Source of the DNA: a virus
DNA: 24,031 bases
IMG/VR virus record: IMGVR_UViG_3300042881_000447
Location: 1-24,031 of that record
Reading direction: 5' to 3' (one strand)
The notes below the pieces were generated by a model. That model was given only the letters and a program-made list of their open reading frames with translations, made no database searches and was not told the DNA's origin. Made by a program: the position numbers and the translations under genes. This document shows positions 15,444 to 20,918 of the stretch, piece after piece (the first letter of the stretch is position 1; each line of letters starts with the position of its first letter).

Positions 15444-15613
15444 AACCACACGCGCAGGGTTTCTTCGTCATCAACGTGATTGCTAAACAAAGTAACTTCG
15501 TGTGTCTCGCCCTTGTCATCCTCAATGTGAATGGTGCGAGTTACAAAGCTATCGTGTTCGCGAACATCGCTGATACGAATTGACTTAACATTGTGTACTG
15601 AAAATTCTGCCAT
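15440..15613 (-). CDS. 57-residue unknown, first gene after the internal promoter
   Basis: A small soluble protein, MAEFSVHNVKSIRISDVREH, with alternating hydrophobic residues suggesting an all-beta fold and a C-terminal acidic DDEE before RVWL. The start is at 15613, where AGGAGA lies 7 nt upstream; the longer version from 15655 has no such site. It is the first gene downstream of the strong promoter/operator at 15644-15676, so it is probably expressed early with the recombination genes. I cannot assign a function. Confidence 0.7.
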   Translation of the reverse strand: MAEFSVHNVKSIRISDVREHDSFVTRTIHIEDDKGETHEVTLFSNHVDDEETLRVWL

Positions 15614-15643
15614 TTTTGTTTCTCCTTGTGGTTGCCTGTGGAA

Positions 15644-15676
15644 ATTATAATCCATTTCGTTGACTTTGTGTCAACG
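15644..15676 (-). promoter_or_regulatory. Leftward promoter overlapped by a perfect palindromic operator
   Basis: On the minus strand there is an exact TTGACA (15674-15669) and an exact TATAAT (15649-15644), separated by 19 bp. Both boxes are perfect, but the spacer is longer than the optimal 17. CGTTGAC tttgt GTCAACG (15658-15676, plus strand) is a perfect 7-bp inverted repeat covering the -35 box. A repressor bound there would block polymerase. It should drive the genes from 15613 leftward through recT to the lipoprotein. Confidence 0.75.
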
Positions 15677-16006
15677 CTATTCGTCGTACTTATTCAGAAG
15701 ATCCAGCACCAGGTCTGAAATTTCTGTGTAGCCCTCTTTGTCGGTGTCGCTGATGTAAGCCTGGTCGCCCTTCTCGGCATAGTCACCCTGGACAACAATG
15801 CGATCACCGGCCCAGCGGCCAATCAACTCATGCTCATTGGCATCGCCACCACCCCGGCCATTGCTGTTGGCCACCAACAAGAACAAGGCAGTTGCTGTGG
15901 ACTTTTCAAAGCCCACTTGCTCAAGCAGCTTTAAGCCGTTGGCAATCCGGTGTGCGTGGACATATTCTTTTTTATCTGTGTTGTACAAAACGTGGTATTG
16001 ACCCAT
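15677..16006 (-). CDS. Conserved unknown (109 aa) with GRWAGDRIVVQGDY motif
   Basis: Begins MGQYHVLYNTDKKEYVHAHR and contains a hydrophobic FLLVANSNGRGGGD stretch and the motif GRWAGDRIVVQGDYAE. This combination belongs to a small protein type I have seen in varied phages and plasmids without an assigned biochemical role. The motif region looks like paired strands followed by a Gly turn. An AGGAG ribosome-binding site lies 8 nt before the ATG. It is in the early leftward block, where anti-host or anti-defence functions are common; this is only context. The gene ends one base before the palindromic operator. Confidence 0.75.
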   Translation of the reverse strand: MGQYHVLYNTDKKEYVHAHRIANGLKLLEQVGFEKSTATALFLLVANSNGRGGGDANEHELIGRWAGDRIVVQGDYAEKGDQAYISDTDKEGYTEISDLVLDLLNKYDE

Positions 16007-16017
16007 GATTTTTCTCC

Positions 16018-16257
16018 TTAATTGATGGTTACAAATTCAATCTTGCCAAGCTCTTTTGCTGCTTTAAGCAGGCGGCTTTTCTCTGCCGGCAAGCACACAC
16101 CCTCTTCAATCAGTTCCCTTGCTGCACGGCCAAACCAACCCTGAAGCTGCCAGGCCAAGCCGGTGTCAATCAATGTCTGCCAGGCTTCAATAATTTGATC
16201 TTCTGAATCTGGGCAAATAAAACCTTCTGCGATGCCTGTTGCTGTGTAGCTATCCAT
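16018..16257 (-). CDS. 79-residue unknown, DUF7417-like
   Basis: Contains the recognisable helix AWQTLIDTGLAWQLQGWFGR followed by AARELIEEGVC, a pattern common in small phage proteins and annotated in some as a DUF; my family assignment is from memory. It starts at the ATG at 16257, preceded by TAAGGAGA; the longer in-frame extension is not supported. All predicted structure is helical, with no membrane segment. It lies between two other small leftward genes with 11-bp spacers, each with its own strong ribosome-binding site. Confidence 0.72.
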   Translation of the reverse strand: MDSYTATGIAEGFICPDSEDQIIEAWQTLIDTGLAWQLQGWFGRAARELIEEGVCLPAEKSRLLKAAKELGKIEFVTIN

Positions 16258-16268
16258 TTGATTTCTCC

Positions 16269-16565
16269 TTAACGTGAAGTGGTTTTGATGCTGAACACTG
16301 CTGTGGTATTGGTGTAAGCAGCAACTGTGTCGGCAGGGATGGCCAGGTCTTTGGCCAGCTTTTTCCAATCCGTAACAGAACGATCTGCTTCGACGTAAGT
16401 TGATTTAAACAAGGCACCTTCAAAAACTTTGACGTCGCTGGCGCTTGCGATGTCCTTCATTGCGTCTTTGATCAGGTCAGCTTGCTTTGTGAGTGTTGCG
16501 ATTTGCGCCAACAATGTGCCGAGTTCGTCAGCAGAAGAAGCGGTGGTGGTGATAACTGTTGTCAT
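16269..16565 (-). CDS. 98-residue unknown, first gene of the leftward operon
   Basis: The first gene leftward from the divergent control region. Residues ~10-45 form a coiled-coil-like helix (ELGTLLAQIATLTKQADLIK), and the C-terminal half has ALFKSTYVEADRSVTDWKKL, then VAAYTNTTAVFSIK. The pattern resembles small phage proteins found near exonucleases, but I know no function. The start ATG at 16565 has TGGAGAG upstream. As the leading gene it should be among the earliest expressed. Confidence 0.72.
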   Translation of the reverse strand: MTTVITTTASSADELGTLLAQIATLTKQADLIKDAMKDIASASDVKVFEGALFKSTYVEADRSVTDWKKLAKDLAIPADTVAAYTNTTAVFSIKTTSR

Positions 16566-16849
16566 GATTCTCTCCAGTGTCTTAACATTTAAGGGATGCA
16601 AGCATTGGGTTCTAGGCTTGCTTTCGAATCTTTCCCAGAATCCGGCTCGGCCATTTAGCTAACTCTGTCAGGCCCGGAGGCCGTCGCTTGGTGCTAAATG
16701 CGGTATCGTTTTTCCGTTCGATGAGTAATCATACACCCACTCAAATCCACAACGCAATAGCTTTTTGCAAAATAATTTGTATAAATACGTTGATAGCTCG
16801 GAAACCCACTGTTTACGGGGTGTTGATGTTGTGGCAACATGGCAACACT
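16566..16849. promoter_or_regulatory. Divergent control region with several inverted repeats
   Basis: 284 bp without a supported gene, between the leftward and rightward operons. Perfect inverted repeats: GCAAGC 16598-16603 with GCTTGC 16616-16621; CATTTAGC 16652-16659 with GCTAAATG 16693-16700, the latter enclosing a small GGCC-CGGA-GGCC hairpin. An AT-rich stretch at 16760-16787 contains TATAAA at 16780-16785, a possible rightward -10 box, but I see no good -35. No clear leftward promoter pair was found. A tRNA-like reading was tested and rejected. Confidence 0.5.
16821..16847. promoter_or_regulatory. Nested inverted repeat before the regulator start: operator or mRNA hairpin
   Basis: ATGTTG tgg CAACAT (16826-16840) is a perfect 6-bp inverted repeat, flanked by an outer pair TGTTG (16821-16825) and CAACA (16843-16847). 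It ends 2 bp before the regulator's ATG at 16850, and the upstream alternative ATG at 16826 is its first base. It could be an autoregulatory operator or an RNA hairpin covering the start. Confidence 0.5.
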
Positions 16850-17074
16850 ATGGAAAATAAACACGTTAACCCAGTTGAATTGGCCATCGACATGTTCGGT
16901 GGAGTCCGCAAATTAGCCAAGTGCGTAGGCCGTGACCCGGCTGCTGTCTCGCGCTGGCGCAAGAGTGGCCTGGTGCCAACTCAAATACAGCGCAAGCTCT
17001 TGGCTGCTGCCGCGGCCAGAGACATAGGCATCACAGCCCATGACATTGTGTTTGGTCGCGAAACGCATGCTTGA
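16850..17074 (+). CDS. Cro/CI-type regulator, YdaS-like HTH (74 aa)
   Basis: A small helix-turn-helix protein: ELAIDMFGGVRKLAKCVGRDPAAVSRWRKSG-like segments show the HTH at residues ~15-38, with VSRWRK as recognition helix, followed by LVPTQIQRKLLAAA and a short end. This is the YdaS/Cro class of phage regulators that sit at divergent promoters, as here. There are two possible starts. The ATG at 16850 gives the usual domain length but has no ribosome-binding site; the ATG at 16826 adds eight residues, has a GGGG 5 nt upstream, and lies inside the inverted repeat. It overlaps the RusA gene by 8 nt. It is expected to control one or both divergent operons. Confidence 0.8.
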   Translation: MENKHVNPVELAIDMFGGVRKLAKCVGRDPAAVSRWRKSGLVPTQIQRKLLAAAAARDIGITAHDIVFGRETHA

Positions 17075-17435
17075 ATTTACTTTGCCCTGGCCACAACCAA
17101 AGCTGTCTCCCAACTCCCGCACGCACTGGTCAATCCTGGCCCGTGAAAAGAAGATCTACCGTGGGGCTTGCTGGGCCACAGCCAAGGATCAACTCAAGGG
17201 CTGGATGCCAGAGCTACCCATTGGCCCGCTGCTGCTCGAGCTTGAGTTTGTGCCACCTCACCGGCGTGAATATGATCGAGACAATTTAGTGGCGCGCATG
17301 AAGTCAGGCATTGATGGCCTGTGCGATGCGCTGCGCTGCGACGACAAACGATTTACAACCCTGACTGCTCGAGTGAACGCAGAGCAAATTGGGGGTCTAG
17401 TCCGCGTTCGAATTTCGAAGGAACCCTTACCATGA
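17067..17435 (+). CDS. rusA: RusA-family Holliday junction resolvase
   Basis: A 122-residue structure-specific endonuclease expected to cut Holliday junctions formed during phage replication and recombination. The N-terminal LPWPQPKLSPNSRTHW is typical of RusA. The catalytic core is YDRDNLVARMKSGIDGL-DAL followed by CDDK, supplying D70, D72 with N73, K79, D83 and D92/D93; the aspartates match the known DxDN...DD arrangement of RusA. The ATG at 17067 overlaps the regulator's 3' end, and translation may be coupled because no strong ribosome-binding site is seen. The stop overlaps the ssb start by 4 nt, giving a recombination/replication operon. Confidence 0.9.
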   Translation: MLEFTLPWPQPKLSPNSRTHWSILAREKKIYRGACWATAKDQLKGWMPELPIGPLLLELEFVPPHRREYDRDNLVARMKSGIDGLCDALRCDDKRFTTLTARVNAEQIGGLVRVRISKEPLP

Positions 17436-17824
17436 ACCTATCAATACTCTCCGGCAACCTGGGCCGCGACCCAGAACTACGCACACACAACGGCGACAAC
17501 ATCTTGAACTTTGCCATTGGCGTGCAGACCGGCACTAAAGACAAACCCGAAACCATGTGGGTTGATTGCGCTCTCTGGGGAAAGCGGGCAACAAGCTTGC
17601 AGCCTTACCTACACAAGGGCGCAAAGGTAACCGTCAGCGGCCCGCTCAAGTTTGAGGAATACACAGCCAAGGACGGCACGCTTAAATCGCGCCTGCGCCT
17701 TTCTGTGGATCAGATCGATCTACCACCAAAGATGGAGCAAACATCAACACCTCAAGAAAAGACGGGCGCGCTGCTAAAACCTAGCTCCGGCTTTGAAGAT
17801 ATGGCTGACGACATTCCCTTTTAA
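17432..17824 (+). CDS. ssb: Single-stranded DNA-binding protein
   Basis: A 130-residue SSB that coats single-stranded DNA during replication and recombination. The N-terminal OB fold shows the usual order: LSGNLGRDPELR, ILNFAIGVQT, TMWVDCALWGKRA, then LHKGAKVTVSGPLKFEEY and LRLSVDQIDL. After a short polar linker the protein ends in the acidic tip DMADDIPF, the standard partner-recruiting tail. The ATG at 17432 overlaps the rusA stop (ATGA) and has AAGGA about 9 nt upstream. A promoter follows the gene directly. Confidence 0.95.
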   Translation: MNLSILSGNLGRDPELRTHNGDNILNFAIGVQTGTKDKPETMWVDCALWGKRATSLQPYLHKGAKVTVSGPLKFEEYTAKDGTLKSRLRLSVDQIDLPPKMEQTSTPQEKTGALLKPSSGFEDMADDIPF

Positions 17825-17831
17825 AAAACAG

Positions 17832-17862
17832 TTGACACTGTAAGTGTGTAGTGTGCTAAAGT
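17832..17862 (+). promoter_or_regulatory. Probable promoter for the replication genes, with internal inverted repeat
   Basis: A perfect TTGACA (17832-17837) is followed by weak -10 candidates: GCTAAA at 17 bp or TAAAGT at 19 bp. The inverted repeat ACACT gta AGTGT (17835-17847) overlaps the -35 box and spacer, a good place for a repressor. The downstream gene begins at 17895 after an AGGAGA. The -10 is poor, so strength or an activator requirement is uncertain. Confidence 0.55.
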
Positions 17863-17894
17863 GGAGCTTCCATTAACCAACAGGAGATTGAAAC

Positions 17895-18092
17895 ATGGAA
17901 GACTCCCGCGCTGAAGCTGCTGCAAAAGGGCAAGGCAAATACCTAGGAAAGGCATGCCAGGTCTGTGGTTGCGAATCTCGCTACACCACAAACGGCAACT
18001 GCGTTGACTGCAATGCAAGGCACGCAAAAGCCTATCAAAAACGTACATCAGAACTGTTGCGAAAGATCAAGCAACAGAGAGCGAGTCTCTGA
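17895..18092 (+). CDS. Small Cys-rich (zinc-finger-like) protein, 65 aa
   Basis: It has a CQVCGCESRYTTNGNCVDCN core, with CxxC pairs at residues ~21-24 and ~36-39 able to hold one zinc ion, and a Lys/Arg-rich helix after it (HAKAYQKRTSELLRKIKQQR). The core resembles a treble-clef knuckle as in HNH proteins, but no catalytic HNH histidines are present, so a nucleic-acid-binding role is more likely than a nuclease. AGGAGA sits 8 nt before the ATG. Its stop overlaps the next ATG by one base (TGATG), coupling it to the replication protein. Confidence 0.75.
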   Translation: MEDSRAEAAAKGQGKYLGKACQVCGCESRYTTNGNCVDCNARHAKAYQKRTSELLRKIKQQRASL

Positions 18093-18850
18093 TGCATTAC
18101 TACTCTTTCAACATTGGCGACTACGCCAGCCACACCAGGCACCTATCACCCATAGAAGATTTGGCCTACCGTCGGCTGCTCGATCTGTACTACCTACATG
18201 AACAACCGTTGAACGAGAGTTCAACAACCGTTGCACGGCTTATTGACTTGCGTGACAACCAGGTTGAAGTGCAGACAATTCTTGCTGAATTTTTTGAGCT
18301 TGTTGATGGCACCGGATGGATCAATCAGCGTGCTGATGGTGAGATTTCCAAGTACCACGGCAAGCTGGAAGCCGCATCCAGAGCCGGTTTGGCGTCTGCT
18401 GCAAAAAGATCCAACGGCCGTTCAACGGATGTTCAACTAAACAAGAACCATAAACCAATAACCAATAACCAAGAACCAATAGAAAAGAAGAAACCGATTG
18501 CCACACCTGACGGCGTTTCACCGGCAACCTGGTCAGACTTTCTACAAATCCGGAAATTAAAAAAAGCAGCGGTCACCGAATCTGCCGTCAAAGGTATTGA
18601 ACGTGAAGCACGCAAAGCTGGATGGTCACTTGAAAAAGCATTGGTTGAATGCTGCGCCAGGGGATGGGCAGGGTTCAAGGCCGAATGGGTTAACAAGGAA
18701 CAGAACCAAAACAAAACGCAGCATCAAATCAACCAGGAGGGCATAGCACGCTCACTCGGTCTTTTACCAAAACACGACGAATATCAAGGCAACGTAATTG
18801 AAGGAGCAATCTATGATTCAGAACCTACCACTACCAAACGCTTGGGTTGA
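18092..18850 (+). CDS. DUF1376 (YdaU-type) replication initiator, O-like
   Basis: A 252-residue phage replication protein. The N-terminal DUF1376 domain (residues ~1-100) is clear: MHYYSFNIGDYASHTRHLSP, then EDLAYRRLLDLYYLHEQPL, and a WINQRADGEI strand. A polar linker (~107-140) contains a Lys/Asn/Pro-rich stretch coded by a 7-bp DNA repeat. The C-terminal part has WSDFLQIRKLKKAAVTE and ARGWAGFKAEWV, common in O-like and primosomal DnaT-like proteins. By position it should recognise the origin and recruit the loader encoded next. The downstream P-like gene begins inside its 3' end. The initiator role is inferred from context rather than shown for the DUF. Confidence 0.85.
   Translation: MHYYSFNIGDYASHTRHLSPIEDLAYRRLLDLYYLHEQPLNESSTTVARLIDLRDNQVEVQTILAEFFELVDGTGWINQRADGEISKYHGKLEAASRAGLASAAKRSNGRSTDVQLNKNHKPITNNQEPIEKKKPIATPDGVSPATWSDFLQIRKLKKAAVTESAVKGIEREARKAGWSLEKALVECCARGWAGFKAEWVNKEQNQNKTQHQINQEGIARSLGLLPKHDEYQGNVIEGAIYDSEPTTTKRLG
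18446..18480. repeat. Five tandem 7-bp repeats in the replication gene: candidate origin iterons
   Basis: Five consecutive units AACCATA, AACCAAT, AACCAAT, AACCAAG, AACCAAT. The 7-bp period is out of phase with codons, so it is not a protein repeat, which points to selection on DNA. An A-rich stretch (AGAAAAGAAGAAA) follows, as in an unwinding region. Lambda-type phages carry their origin iterons inside the O gene; this copy fits that plan. Confidence 0.6.
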
Positions 18851-19208
18851 AAAGATCTTTGCCAGGATGCAAGGGATCTACGGCCGAGACTTCATTGGCC
18901 AATACAGCACGGGCATGGTCAACGGCATTGATGCTGGATTAGAAAATGCCAAAGCTACATGGGCAGAAGAGCTTGGCGGCTTTATCAAATGGCCAGAAGC
19001 AATTGCTTATGCCCTGGAGCATTTACCAGAACGTGTGCCAAACTGCATTCAGTTCAAACAGCTTTGCCGCATGGCCCCAAGGCCGGCACCACCGGAGCAA
19101 ATAGAACACAAGATTACTGAAGAGCAGGCCGAAGCAAATAGAAAACGTATCAAAGACATTATCGATGGGCTTGGTAAACACATGGCCATGAAAGGGGCAG
19201 CAAAATAA
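18813..19208 (+). CDS. Replication protein P-like helicase loader (131 aa)
   Basis: Recognised by LPLPNAWVEKIFARMQGIYG at the N terminus, a NAKATWAEELGGF helix, PEAIAYALEHLPERVPN and FKQLCRMAP, the pattern of lambda P-like loaders of betaproteobacterial and enteric phages. It should bring the host DnaB helicase to the origin complex. The C-terminal ~35 residues are a charged helix. It starts at the ATG at 18813 with AAGGAG 6 nt upstream. It overlaps the O-like gene in another frame, as expected for a stoichiometrically linked pair. Confidence 0.82.
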   Translation: MIQNLPLPNAWVEKIFARMQGIYGRDFIGQYSTGMVNGIDAGLENAKATWAEELGGFIKWPEAIAYALEHLPERVPNCIQFKQLCRMAPRPAPPEQIEHKITEEQAEANRKRIKDIIDGLGKHMAMKGAAK

Positions 19209-19219
19209 ACATAACCGAT

Positions 19220-19308
19220 TAAGTCGGGCTAGGCAGACATGCTGAAAATACCTTGCGGGATCCTGCGTCGGGAAACCCAGTAATCTCGATAGGCAACCGC
19301 CTGACTTA
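19220..19308 (+). ncRNA. Candidate structured RNA or leader with a 10-bp closing stem
   Basis: TAAGTCGGGC (19220-19229) pairs over its whole length with GCCTGACTTA (19299-19308), with one G-U pair. Inside are possible hairpins GGCA/TGCT (19232-19243), TGCGG/CTGCG (19254-19267) and GGG/CCC (19270-19278). AGGC (19291-19294) can instead pair with GCCT (19299-19302), competing with the closing stem, so two exclusive folds exist. It ends 16 nt before a small gene with no ribosome-binding site. It matches no RNA family I know. Confidence 0.45.
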
Positions 19309-19324
19309 TTCACTTGGTATTAAC

Positions 19325-19489
19325 ATGACAATTAAATTTTGTATGCAGTGCCAGCGTGATGTTTACGTTGTTGAGTTAAGTGCGTGGAAACCCATTTACA
19401 ACAAACTTGGGAAAGTAACTAGACGGATTTGCCCTGCATGTGCTTCGGGGCGAAAGAAATATGACGCTACGGGAGTTTACAAAAAATGA
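19325..19489 (+). CDS. Small zinc-ribbon-like protein (54 aa)
   Basis: Begins MTIKFCMQCQRDVYVVE and has a second pair CPAC near residue 40, giving a CxxC...CxxC site as in zinc ribbons. The spacing (~30 residues) and the flanking basic residues suggest nucleic-acid or protein binding. The ATG at 19325 lacks a good ribosome-binding site, and the preceding region can fold as a structured RNA, so expression may depend on it. The stop overlaps an ATG at 19486, but the next gene more likely starts at 19504. Confidence 0.65.
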   Translation: MTIKFCMQCQRDVYVVELSAWKPIYNKLGKVTRRICPACASGRKKYDATGVYKK

Positions 19490-19503
19490 ACAAGGAGAAA
19501 AAC

Positions 19504-19707
19504 ATGAATGAAACATTAAAAGGAATTGCAATTGCAGTGGTGTTGATAGGCGCATTTGGATTGGTAGGCACAATGGATCTTGAAGATGAAATACAACAAG
19601 ACGAACACTATTGCCACATGAGGTCTATATGGGAAGCAAACAAGCACATTGATGCGGTAGTGCGCCCAGGCTGGCCCAACTACAAGCCGGAGATCAAATG
19701 TCTATAA
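19504..19707 (+). CDS. Small membrane protein (67 aa), conserved phage type
   Basis: An N-terminal membrane helix (about residues 6-24, GIAIAVVLIGAFGLVG) is followed by an acidic DLEDEIQQDEHYC segment and RPGWPNYKPEIKC. The 'DEI-x-YC ... GWP-Y' pattern is familiar from other small phage proteins without known roles. AAGGAG sits 6 nt before the ATG at 19504, which is preferred over the in-frame ATG at 19486. Its last codons overlap the start of a 35-residue membrane peptide. Confidence 0.72.
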   Translation: MNETLKGIAIAVVLIGAFGLVGTMDLEDEIQQDEHYCHMRSIWEANKHIDAVVRPGWPNYKPEIKCL

Positions 19708-19805
19708 ACGACCTTACTTTCTTGCACACTGCGTCGGTCTTGATGGGCATGTCAATAACCTTGCTTTTAATTGTAGGCGTTATCTACTGGTGGATAAATA
19801 GGTAA
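19698..19805 (+). CDS. 35-residue single-span membrane peptide
   Basis: MSINDLTFLHTASVLMGMSI leads into a hydrophobic span (TLLLIVGVIYWW) and ends INR. GGAG at 19689-19692 lies 5 nt before the ATG. It overlaps the previous gene's end by 10 nt and the next gene's start by one base (TAATG), so it fills the gap exactly between two real genes. Coupling supports translation; no function can be assigned. Confidence 0.55.
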   Translation: MSINDLTFLHTASVLMGMSITLLLIVGVIYWWINR

Positions 19806-20425
19806 TGGCTTTTACAGTTGACATCCCTGACAAGGTTATCGATGCGTCGATTGATTGCTGCAACGCCGGCAACATGGGCAGCCGCGGTGATGGTAGCGAT
19901 GGTTCAAAAGACCAACAGCTTACCGGCATCATTGGCCAGAACATGTTGAACCTGGCGCTTGAGCAGCCATTGATGAAAGCAGGCGGCGGCTTTGATGGTG
20001 GCATCGATGCACACATCTACGACGTAAGCTTTGACATTAAAACAATGGGCCGCACCGTAACGCCCAGGCTTAACTTTGTAAACAACCTAACCAGGTCACA
20101 AGTGAAGTTCAATGTGGATGCCTACTTGTTTACCAGCATCAACCGCAATGAAAACAAACTAACGGTATGTGGGTGGCTGCCAAAAATTTTATTCTTGGAA
20201 CGCGCCAATCTATTTATCAAAGGCGTTGATCGTAAGCGGGAAGACGGCAGCGTCTTTAAGACCAAGTCAGACATGTACGAAATTGTAAATTCTGATTTGT
20301 TCTACGAAGCCAAAACCTGGGAGAAGTTGTTTGCAAGCATTAAACACTTCGCTGAAAATAGAGAGCATCCAAAATACCAAACCATGAAGCAGTGGCTTGC
20401 TGATTATGAAAAGGAAGAGCAATGA
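19805..20425 (+). CDS. Candidate PD-(D/E)XK-type nuclease (206 aa)
   Basis: Not a family I can name. Residues ~41-80 show a nuclease-like core: a helix with GIIGQNMLNLAL (Q45), then FDGGIDAHIYDVSFDIKTMGR, providing D68 on a strand and D77-I-K79, the D...(D/E)xK pattern. The helix Gln may replace the usual first Glu. The rest includes LRLN-like basic strands, VDAYLFTSINRNE, a WLPKILFLERANLF segment and a C-terminal charged helix. A phage nuclease acting in DNA breakdown, recombination or packaging is plausible. The start overlaps the upstream stop by one base, and the end overlaps the next start by 4 nt. Confidence 0.6.
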   Translation: MAFTVDIPDKVIDASIDCCNAGNMGSRGDGSDGSKDQQLTGIIGQNMLNLALEQPLMKAGGGFDGGIDAHIYDVSFDIKTMGRTVTPRLNFVNNLTRSQVKFNVDAYLFTSINRNENKLTVCGWLPKILFLERANLFIKGVDRKREDGSVFKTKSDMYEIVNSDLFYEAKTWEKLFASIKHFAENREHPKYQTMKQWLADYEKEEQ

Positions 20426-20688
20426 AATTTGCAAAAATATTTGAGAGTAAAAAGCTGGGCCAGGTCATCATCATGAAAAAGCAAACCGAGCTTGGCGCGC
20501 CCGAGCTTCGATTCTTTTTCCAACCTGAAGGCTTTGGAGTGTGTGAGTTTGCAATTGGTTTTAACGACGATGACGCAACCGAGTCTAGGTTTGAAGAAGC
20601 CTACAAAGAGATGACGCCACAAATTGCGTACGAGATCATTGATGGATACCTCAAGCACATGACGGCACAGGCAGGGGAGAAGCATTGA
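20422..20688 (+). CDS. 88-residue unknown
   Basis: A small soluble protein, MKFAKIFESKKLGQVIIMKK, with strand-like alternation, a central FFFQPEGFGVCEFAIGFND, and a helical C terminus (EEAYKEMTPQIAYEIIDGYL). This strand-then-helix layout is common in unnamed phage replication-region proteins. AGGAAG precedes the ATG, and the gene overlaps the preceding one by 4 nt. No motif suggests an enzyme. Confidence 0.72.
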   Translation: MKFAKIFESKKLGQVIIMKKQTELGAPELRFFFQPEGFGVCEFAIGFNDDDATESRFEEAYKEMTPQIAYEIIDGYLKHMTAQAGEKH

Positions 20689-20918
20689 TGGATGCAAGGT
20701 CAGAGTTCAATCGAATCTTTGGCGACGTGGTAATGAGCGACAACGACGCAGCCTGGTACATATTCAAAGCTGGGTGGAATGCGGCCAGGGTATTAGATCA
20801 ATACGACCACCCATTCCAATGCGTGTGTGTAGCATGCAAGCAAAAGCATATGACCATGACCAACCAAACCGAAGCTAGGGGCTGGCGCAAACGTCAGATC
20901 CGGGAGTTGGAGGATTGA
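20688..20918 (+). CDS. 76-residue unknown with a Cys cluster
   Basis: MDARSEFNRIFGDVVMSDND leads into a helical AAWYIFKAGWNAARV segment, a type often seen in small phage proteins, followed by CVCVACKQKH, a possible metal site, and a basic end. The ATG at 20688 overlaps the previous stop by one base and has GGGGAG 9 nt upstream. The end overlaps the next gene's TTG start (TTGA). The function is unknown. Confidence 0.7.
   Translation: MDARSEFNRIFGDVVMSDNDAAWYIFKAGWNAARVLDQYDHPFQCVCVACKQKHMTMTNQTEARGWRKRQIRELED

Noticed and set aside
16600-16690. tRNA-like pieces on the minus strand (an AGCT-x-GG-GAGC D-arm look and a TTCGAAA loop)
   Set aside because: The T stem, anticodon stem and acceptor stem do not pair, and no anticodon loop fits.
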